Of a stretch of 9,610 nt of DNA, positions 5,466-9,610 are shown in pieces; position 1 is the stretch's first letter; every line of letters begins with the position of its first letter. This stretch comes from an uncultured Eubacteriaceae bacterium. GTDB taxonomy: Bacteria > Bacillota > Clostridia > Eubacteriales > Eubacteriaceae. The stretch lies in contig CANQNI010000049.1 in assembly GCA_947625175.1 (NCBI GenBank), positions 1-9,610 of the forward strand. Reading direction: 5' to 3'. Made by a program: the position numbers and the translations under genes. The notes beneath the pieces were generated by a model. The model did not search any database. It worked only from the letters and a program-made list of their open reading frames with translations, and had not been told where the DNA came from.

Positions 5466-6407
5466 TTGCAGTGGTCTGAAGTTCAAATTACAACAACCCC
5501 TGAAGCTGAAGATGCAGTTGCAGAATTATTTTACGAAGCTGGGGCTGGTGGTGTAGCTATTGAAAACTCTAATGATATAAATGATTTATGGAATAATCCG
5601 TTAGTTGGTTATATTGACGAATCCATATTAAACAGACCTGAAAATACGTCTCTTATTCGGGGTTATTTTCCAAACGATGAAAAAACAGAAGAAAGAATTC
5701 GGGAAATATTACTTAAAATTTCTAAATTACCCATGTATGGATTAAATACTGGTTCAGCCGAACTTAAAATTCTTGAAGTAGAAGATGAAGACTGGGCTAA
5801 CTCCTGGAAAAAATATTTTTTTGCTACGCATGTAACTGATAAATTTGTGGTAGTTCCTAACTGGGATAAATATAAAGCTACAGAAGAAGAAATAATTATT
5901 AAACTTGATCCTGGAATGGCTTTTGGAACCGGAACTCATGAAACGACAAAACTTTGTGCCTATTTTCTCGAACAATATTGTAAAGAGGGTGATCTGGTTA
6001 TTGATGTTGGAACAGGTTCAGGAATCTTATCCATTATAGCTGCCAAGCTAGGAGCTAAAGAAGTTTTGGCTGTTGATATTGACCCTGTTGCTATTAAAGT
6101 AGCTAATGAAAATATTAGTAAAAATAATTGTTCTGACCAAATTAAAACTTTAGAGAAAGATCTCTTAACAGAATTAAATATGTCCGATTCTATTGATTTA
6201 ATAGTAGCTAATATACTCCCGAAACCTATTATTGATCTCTTGCCTCAAGCGCATCATCTTTTAAAGAAAAATGGAATCTTCATTTGTTCCGGAATTATCA
6301 AAGATGCTCAAACCCAAATTATTGAAAAACTTGAAGAATATAGTTTCGGAATTCAAAAAATTAAAGAACTAGGTGAATGGATAGGAATTGCAGCAATTAA
6401 GTTATGA
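5466..6407 (+). CDS. prmA: Ribosomal protein L11 methyltransferase
   Basis: S-adenosylmethionine-dependent enzyme that methylates lysines (and, in well-studied members, the N-terminus) of ribosomal protein L11. The 313-aa length is typical. The N-terminal substrate-recognition domain covers roughly 1-110. The linker/catalytic signature DPGMAFGTGTHETT is at 148-161 and the SAM-binding glycine loop DVGTGSGIL at 180-188. The ribose-binding acidic residue lies in AVDIDP (D204), and VANILPKP (247-254) supplies the motif IV Asn (N249). The start is a TTG, chosen because AGGAGG lies 7 nt upstream and WSEVQI is the usual N-terminus of the family. It is the first gene of a translation-related operon; its stop overlaps the rsmE start by 4 nt. 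Confidence 0.96.
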   Translation: MQWSEVQITTTPEAEDAVAELFYEAGAGGVAIENSNDINDLWNNPLVGYIDESILNRPENTSLIRGYFPNDEKTEERIREILLKISKLPMYGLNTGSAELKILEVEDEDWANSWKKYFFATHVTDKFVVVPNWDKYKATEEEIIIKLDPGMAFGTGTHETTKLCAYFLEQYCKEGDLVIDVGTGSGILSIIAAKLGAKEVLAVDIDPVAIKVANENISKNNCSDQIKTLEKDLLTELNMSDSIDLIVANILPKPIIDLLPQAHHLLKKNGIFICSGIIKDAQTQIIEKLEEYSFGIQKIKELGEWIGIAAIKL

Positions 6408-7150
6408 ACCGATTTTATATTAGTCCTCAGGAATTTAAAAAAGAATCCATTCAAATTACAGGAGATGACTTTAAACATCTCACAAAAGTTTTACGATTAG
6501 AAATTGATGATCAAATTGAAATTTTTAATGGTGAAAACGAAAAAGCCTTAGGAATTATTAAAGATATTTCTAATAGTACAGCAACTATTTATTTATCTAA
6601 TAAACATTTTACTAATAGCGAAAACAAAAATTTTAATTTAACCCTATTTCAGGGTATACCTAAACAGGGAAAAATGGAAACAATAGTTCAAAAATCAACT
6701 GAACTTGGAGTTAATTCAATTTATCCTTTTTATTCTAAAAGAACTGTTGTTAAACCCTCTAAGAACGATAGAAAAAAAATAAATCGTTACCAAAGAATTG
6801 CTTATGAAGCCAGTAAACAATGTGGAAGAGGGATTATTCCAACCATTAACGAACCAATAAAATTCTCTAAATTAAAAGAAGAATTAAAAGCTTATGATTT
6901 AATTCTATTAGCTTATGAAAATGAAGAAAATATAACTCTTAAATCATTTTTAAAAAGTAATAAGGAATTAAGTACTCCAGTTAATCTAGCACTGATTATA
7001 GGTCCCGAAGGCGGATTTGATGAATCAGAAATTAACGAATTAAAATCACAACTTCCTATTAATATAATTTCTCTTGGAAACAGAATATTAAGAACAGAAA
7101 CTGCAGGAATTGCAGCAATTAGTCAATTAAATTTCTTTTTTGAATCATGA
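6404..7150 (+). CDS. rsmE: 16S rRNA (uracil-1498-N3)-methyltransferase
   Basis: SPOUT-class methyltransferase that makes m3U1498 in 16S rRNA near the decoding site. The 248-aa protein has an N-terminal PUA-like domain (about 1-72, including HLTKVLRLEIDD at 25-36). The SPOUT domain follows, with KQGKMETIVQKSTELGV (87-103), the EASKQCGRG segment (135-143), the SAM-site loop GPEGGF (200-205) and the C-terminal knot LGNRILRTETA (224-234), all diagnostic. The ATG overlaps the prmA stop (ATGA) and has no ribosome binding site of its own, so translation is probably coupled to prmA. Its stop again overlaps the next start by 4 nt. Confidence 0.96.
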   Translation: MNRFYISPQEFKKESIQITGDDFKHLTKVLRLEIDDQIEIFNGENEKALGIIKDISNSTATIYLSNKHFTNSENKNFNLTLFQGIPKQGKMETIVQKSTELGVNSIYPFYSKRTVVKPSKNDRKKINRYQRIAYEASKQCGRGIIPTINEPIKFSKLKEELKAYDLILLAYENEENITLKSFLKSNKELSTPVNLALIIGPEGGFDESEINELKSQLPINIISLGNRILRTETAGIAAISQLNFFFES

Positions 7151-8436
7151 AAAAAACAGTTAGTTTTTATTCTCTGGGTTGTAAAATTAATGCTTATGAT
7201 ACCGAAGTTCTCAGAGAGATTTTTGAAAATAACGGTTATGAAGTTGTTCCTTTCTCTGAAAAAGCAGATGTTTATATTATTAACACATGTACAGTAACTC
7301 ATTTTGGAGATAAAAAGTCTCGACAAATTATAAGACGAGCTAGACGAAATAATCCGGATGCTTTAATTGTAGTAACTGGATGTTATGCTCAGGTCTCTCC
7401 TGAAAAATTAGAAGAAATTGAAGAAATCGATTTAATTCTAGGCGTTAAAGCCCAAGCAAATATTATCGAATTAATTAATAATTATCAAAATTTACCTAGA
7501 AAGATGGTTCTAAATTTTAACAGAAATGAAGAATTCATAAATTATAATGTCGATAATAATCAAGATCATACTCGCGCTTATGTTAAAGTTCAGGATGGTT
7601 GTCAACAGTTTTGCACTTATTGTATTGTTCCTTATGCCAGAGGACCTATTCGTTCTAGAACTATTAAAGACGCAGTTAATGAAGTTACAGCCTTAGCTCA
7701 AAACGGATATAAGGAAATAGTTCTTACAGGAGTTCATTTAGCTAGTTATGAAAAGAAATCAAAACACAGTCTTGAAGAACTGGTTGAGGCTGTAAGTCAG
7801 GTAAAAGGAATAGAACGAATTCGACTTTCTTCATTAGAACCTACAATTATTACAGAAGAATTTCTAAAAGCCTTAGCTCAGATTCCTTCGTTTTGTCCTC
7901 ATTTTCATTTATCACTTCAAAGTGGAAGTAACTCGGTACTTAAAAGAATGAATCGACATTATTCAACTAAAATTTATAAAAATAAAGTTGATCTAATTAG
8001 AAAGCATTTTCCAAATGCTGGAATTACCACAGATATTATAGTTGGATTTCCGGGAGAAACAGATAAAGAATTTGAAGAAACAAAGGAATTTATTCAAAAA
8101 ATCGGATTTTCAAAAATTCATATATTCCCATATTCGCCAAGAGAAGGAACTCCAGCTGCTATCTTTAATAATCAGGTAGACAGTCAGGTTAAAAATCAAC
8201 GAATAAAAGAACTAAATGATATTGAAAAAGAATTAAGAATGAAATTTTATAAAAAAAATCTTGAATCCAAAGAGAAAGTTTTATATGAAAGAGGTGTTGG
8301 GGATAATAAATATTTAGGATATACAAGAAATTATATTCCAGTTATAACTTATAGTAATGAATCTTTAACTAATCAGCATAAAGATGTTAAGTTAAAAAAA
8401 ATTCAAGATGATAGAATAGTAGCAGAAATATTATGA
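7147..8436 (+). CDS. mtaB: tRNA t6A37 methylthiotransferase MtaB
   Basis: Radical-SAM enzyme that adds a methylthio group to t6A at position 37 of ANN-decoding tRNAs (ms2t6A). The 429-aa protein has three expected parts. The N-terminal UPF0004 domain carries cysteines C12 (SLGCKIN), C48 (NTCTVT) and C79 (GCYAQ) for one iron-sulfur cluster. The radical-SAM core has C152-xxx-C156-xx-C159 (GCQQFCTYCIVPYARG) for the second cluster. A C-terminal TRAM RNA-binding domain spans about 368-429. The SLGCKINAYDTE opening is typical of MtaB rather than MiaB or RimO. The ATG overlaps the rsmE stop (ATGA) with no independent ribosome binding site, consistent with translational coupling. It is 8 nt upstream of hinT. 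Confidence 0.95.
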   Translation: MKKTVSFYSLGCKINAYDTEVLREIFENNGYEVVPFSEKADVYIINTCTVTHFGDKKSRQIIRRARRNNPDALIVVTGCYAQVSPEKLEEIEEIDLILGVKAQANIIELINNYQNLPRKMVLNFNRNEEFINYNVDNNQDHTRAYVKVQDGCQQFCTYCIVPYARGPIRSRTIKDAVNEVTALAQNGYKEIVLTGVHLASYEKKSKHSLEELVEAVSQVKGIERIRLSSLEPTIITEEFLKALAQIPSFCPHFHLSLQSGSNSVLKRMNRHYSTKIYKNKVDLIRKHFPNAGITTDIIVGFPGETDKEFEETKEFIQKIGFSKIHIFPYSPREGTPAAIFNNQVDSQVKNQRIKELNDIEKELRMKFYKKNLESKEKVLYERGVGDNKYLGYTRNYIPVITYSNESLTNQHKDVKLKKIQDDRIVAEIL

Positions 8437-8444
8437 GGTGAATT

Positions 8445-8792
8445 ATGCATCAGGATCCAGAATGCTTATTCTGTAAAATTGTAAATAAAGAAATTCCTTC
8501 TGAAGTTGTATTTGAAGATGATAAAGTTGTCGCTTTTAAAGATATAGATCCGCAAGCTCCAGTACATATCGTTATAGTTCCAAAAGAACACTTTAATAAT
8601 ATTATTGAAGCTCAGGATAATAATGATTATCTAAATGGTCTTCTAAATGCTGCTGTTAAAGTTGCTAAAGATCAAAATCTAGATGATGGTTTCAGATTAG
8701 TTATAAACACAGGTAAAGAAGGTGGTCAGACGGTTGAACATTTGCACCTCCATCTATTAGGCGGACGTAATATGCAGTGGCCTCCAGGATAA
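8445..8792 (+). CDS. hinT: HIT-family purine nucleoside phosphoramidase (HinT-like)
   Basis: Small cytoplasmic histidine-triad hydrolase acting on AMP-linked phosphoramidates and acyl-adenylates. At 115 aa it is typical of bacterial HinT. It opens with CLFCKIVNKEIPSEVV, where C7 and C10 are of the zinc-binding kind seen in many HIT proteins. The triad H99-L-H101-L-H103 lies in VEHLHLHLLGGR, with H101 the expected nucleophile, and the protein ends with the family's usual MQWPPG. GAGGTG (8435-8440) overlaps the mtaB stop and gives a 4-nt spacing to the ATG. It is the last gene of the prmA transcript before a new promoter. No terminator hairpin is seen after it, so read-through into rpsU is likely. 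Confidence 0.95.
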   Translation: MHQDPECLFCKIVNKEIPSEVVFEDDKVVAFKDIDPQAPVHIVIVPKEHFNNIIEAQDNNDYLNGLLNAAVKVAKDQNLDDGFRLVINTGKEGGQTVEHLHLHLLGGRNMQWPPG

Positions 8793-8797
8793 TTTTC

Positions 8798-8826
8798 TTG
8801 ACAATAAGTTTTGATCTTAATATAAT
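8798..8826 (+). promoter_or_regulatory. Full-consensus sigma-A promoter of rpsU
   Basis: TTGACA (8798-8803) and TATAAT (8821-8826) are both perfect matches to the housekeeping consensus with the ideal 17-nt spacing. It begins a few bases after the hinT stop. A strong promoter fits a ribosomal protein gene. Confidence 0.92.
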
Positions 8827-8865
8827 ATCCGTTATGCTAATTAACTTGTTAAAGGGGGTGAGATA

Positions 8866-9051
8866 ATGTCTGAAGTTTATGTTAAAGAAAATGAAACTCT
8901 TGAAAGTGCTTTACGTAGATTTAAAAGAAAAACCGCTATGGCTGGCATTATGAGTGAAATTAGAAAACGTGAACACTATGAAAAACCGAGTGTTAAACGT
9001 AAGAAAAAATCTGAAGCTGCCAGAAAACGTAAGATGAAGCGGAGAAGATAA
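8866..9051 (+). CDS. rpsU: 30S ribosomal protein bS21
   Basis: Small, very basic protein of the 30S subunit platform that helps base-pairing between mRNA and the 3' end of 16S rRNA. At 61 aa it is slightly longer than the usual 57-58. The N-terminal [19 protein letters not shown] and the middle [14 protein letters not shown] are the family signature. The tail is an extended Lys/Arg run ([18 protein letters not shown], 44-61). It has a strong GGGGGTGAG ribosome binding site, and its own consensus promoter lies just upstream. The stop TAA is immediately followed by the yqeY ATG. Confidence 0.97.
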   Translation: MSEVYVKENETLESALRRFKRKTAMAGIMSEIRKREHYEKPSVKRKKKSEAARKRKMKRRR

Positions 9052-9495
9052 ATGACTCTAAAAGAACAATTATTAGCTGATTTGAAAGCTGCAATGAAGA
9101 ATAAAGAAAAAGTAAAAAAAGATACTATTACTATGATTCGAGCAGCTATTCTTCAAGAAGAAAAAGATAAAAAAATTACTCTTGATGACGATCAGATCAT
9201 CGTAATCGCTTCAAAACAATTAAAACAAAGAAAAGACTCTTTAGAAGACTTTAAAAAAGCTAACAGAGAAGATTTAATTGATCAGACACTTGAAGAAATT
9301 AAAGTAATTGAATCTTATCTCCCAAAACAACTTGATCAAGATGAACTGACTGCTATTGTTCAGGAAACAATTGATGAACTTGGCGTTTGTAGTAAAAAAG
9401 ATATGGGCAAAGTTATGAAAACTATAATGCCTAAGGTAGCTGGTCAAGCTGATGGAAAACAAGTAAATAAAATTGTTCAAAATATTTTAAAATAA
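9052..9495 (+). CDS. yqeY: GatB/YqeY domain protein
   Basis: A 147-aa cytoplasmic protein of the YqeY family, related to the C-terminal tRNA-binding domain of the amidotransferase subunit GatB. Its exact role is not established; a tRNA- or aminoacylation-related function is inferred from that relation and from its frequent pairing with rpsU. Family motifs are the N-terminal LLADLKAAMKNK, ESYLPKQL in the middle, and KKDMGKVM and GQADGK near the end. The length is standard. The ATG directly abuts the rpsU stop (TAAATG, no gap), and GGAG inside the end of rpsU (9041-9044) serves as ribosome binding site, so the two are co-transcribed and probably coupled. The tRNA promoter begins 3 nt after its stop. 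Confidence 0.94.
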   Translation: MTLKEQLLADLKAAMKNKEKVKKDTITMIRAAILQEEKDKKITLDDDQIIVIASKQLKQRKDSLEDFKKANREDLIDQTLEEIKVIESYLPKQLDQDELTAIVQETIDELGVCSKKDMGKVMKTIMPKVAGQADGKQVNKIVQNILK

Positions 9496-9498
9496 TAC

Positions 9499-9527
9499 TT
9501 GACAACAATTATCAAAAGTCGTAGAAT
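9499..9527 (+). promoter_or_regulatory. Sigma-A promoter of the tRNA-Pro gene
   Basis: TTGACA (9499-9504, perfect) and TAGAAT (9522-9527, 5/6) are separated by 17 nt. Transcription would start near 9534, about 6 nt before the mature tRNA 5' end, so the tRNA has its own promoter despite lying just behind yqeY. Confidence 0.85.
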
Positions 9528-9539
9528 ATAAGGTGCTGT

Positions 9540-9610
9540 CGAGGTGTAGCGCAGTTTGGTAGCGCACATGGTTTGGGACCATGGGGCCGAAGGTTCGAAT
9601 CCTTTCACCT
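9540..9610 (+). tRNA. tRNA-Pro (anticodon UGG), 3' end cut by the window edge
   Basis: The cloverleaf is clear. The acceptor 5' strand is CGAGGTG (9540-9546). The D stem GCGC pairs with GCGC (9549-9552 with 9562-9565), and the anticodon stem CATGG with CCATG (9567-9571 with 9579-9583). The 7-base loop carries TGG at 9574-9576. The T stem is GAAGG/CCTTT with loop TTCGAAT (9594-9600). The last visible bases CACCT pair with AGGTG. The final two acceptor bases, the discriminator and any CCA lie beyond the window. A C at position 1 fits the C1-G72 pair typical of bacterial tRNA-Pro. UGG reads the CCN proline codons by wobble. Confidence 0.95.

Noticed and set aside
5754..5975. 73-aa minus-strand open frame inside prmA
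   Set aside because: Antisense to conserved prmA catalytic motifs, no start signal.
7123..7326. 67-aa minus-strand open frame across the rsmE/mtaB junction
   Set aside because: Antisense to two well-supported genes; no start signal.
9274..9480. 68-aa minus-strand open frame inside yqeY
   Set aside because: Antisense shadow of yqeY with Phe/Asn/Ile-rich composition.

Overview
The window is about 9.6 kb of AT-rich (low-GC) bacterial chromosome. It looks like a low-GC Firmicute, possibly an anaerobe of the Halanaerobiales/Clostridia type. Three things point there: strong AGGAGG-type ribosome binding sites; the run prmA-rsmE-mtaB-hinT-rpsU-yqeY, a familiar Firmicute housekeeping block; and an ECF-transporter S component without its own energizing module. 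The genus cannot be named from the sequence alone. I see no phage, insertion sequence, CRISPR or resistance genes, and no stretch over 300 bases without a gene.

Left part (1-2380). aroE (shikimate dehydrogenase, minus) diverges from pyrE (orotate phosphoribosyltransferase, plus). pyrE is followed by a pantothenate-type ECF S component whose ribosome binding site sits directly behind a long leader hairpin. A near-perfect 18-bp hairpin at 2338-2380 lies between this gene and the convergent DsbA/FrnE-like gene, and can act as terminator for both.

Middle part, all minus (2383-5354). In transcription order: a secreted or membrane-anchored protein with a C-terminal Amidase_6-type domain; a two-gene unit of unknown function (a 95-aa small protein, then a 185-aa very charged coiled-coil protein) with a sigma-B-like promoter in front and an intrinsic terminator behind; and the DsbA-like oxidoreductase, whose leader carries that terminator. 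The two-gene unit is the least explained part of the window.

Right part, all plus (5409-9610). A good sigma-A promoter precedes prmA-rsmE-mtaB-hinT. The first three genes overlap by 4 nt (ATGA) and are probably translationally coupled. Their products modify ribosomal protein L11, 16S rRNA and tRNA, so this is a translation-apparatus operon. A full-consensus promoter (TTGACA-17-TATAAT) then drives rpsU and yqeY, and a third near-consensus promoter drives a tRNA-Pro(UGG) gene cut by the window's right edge just before its 3' end.
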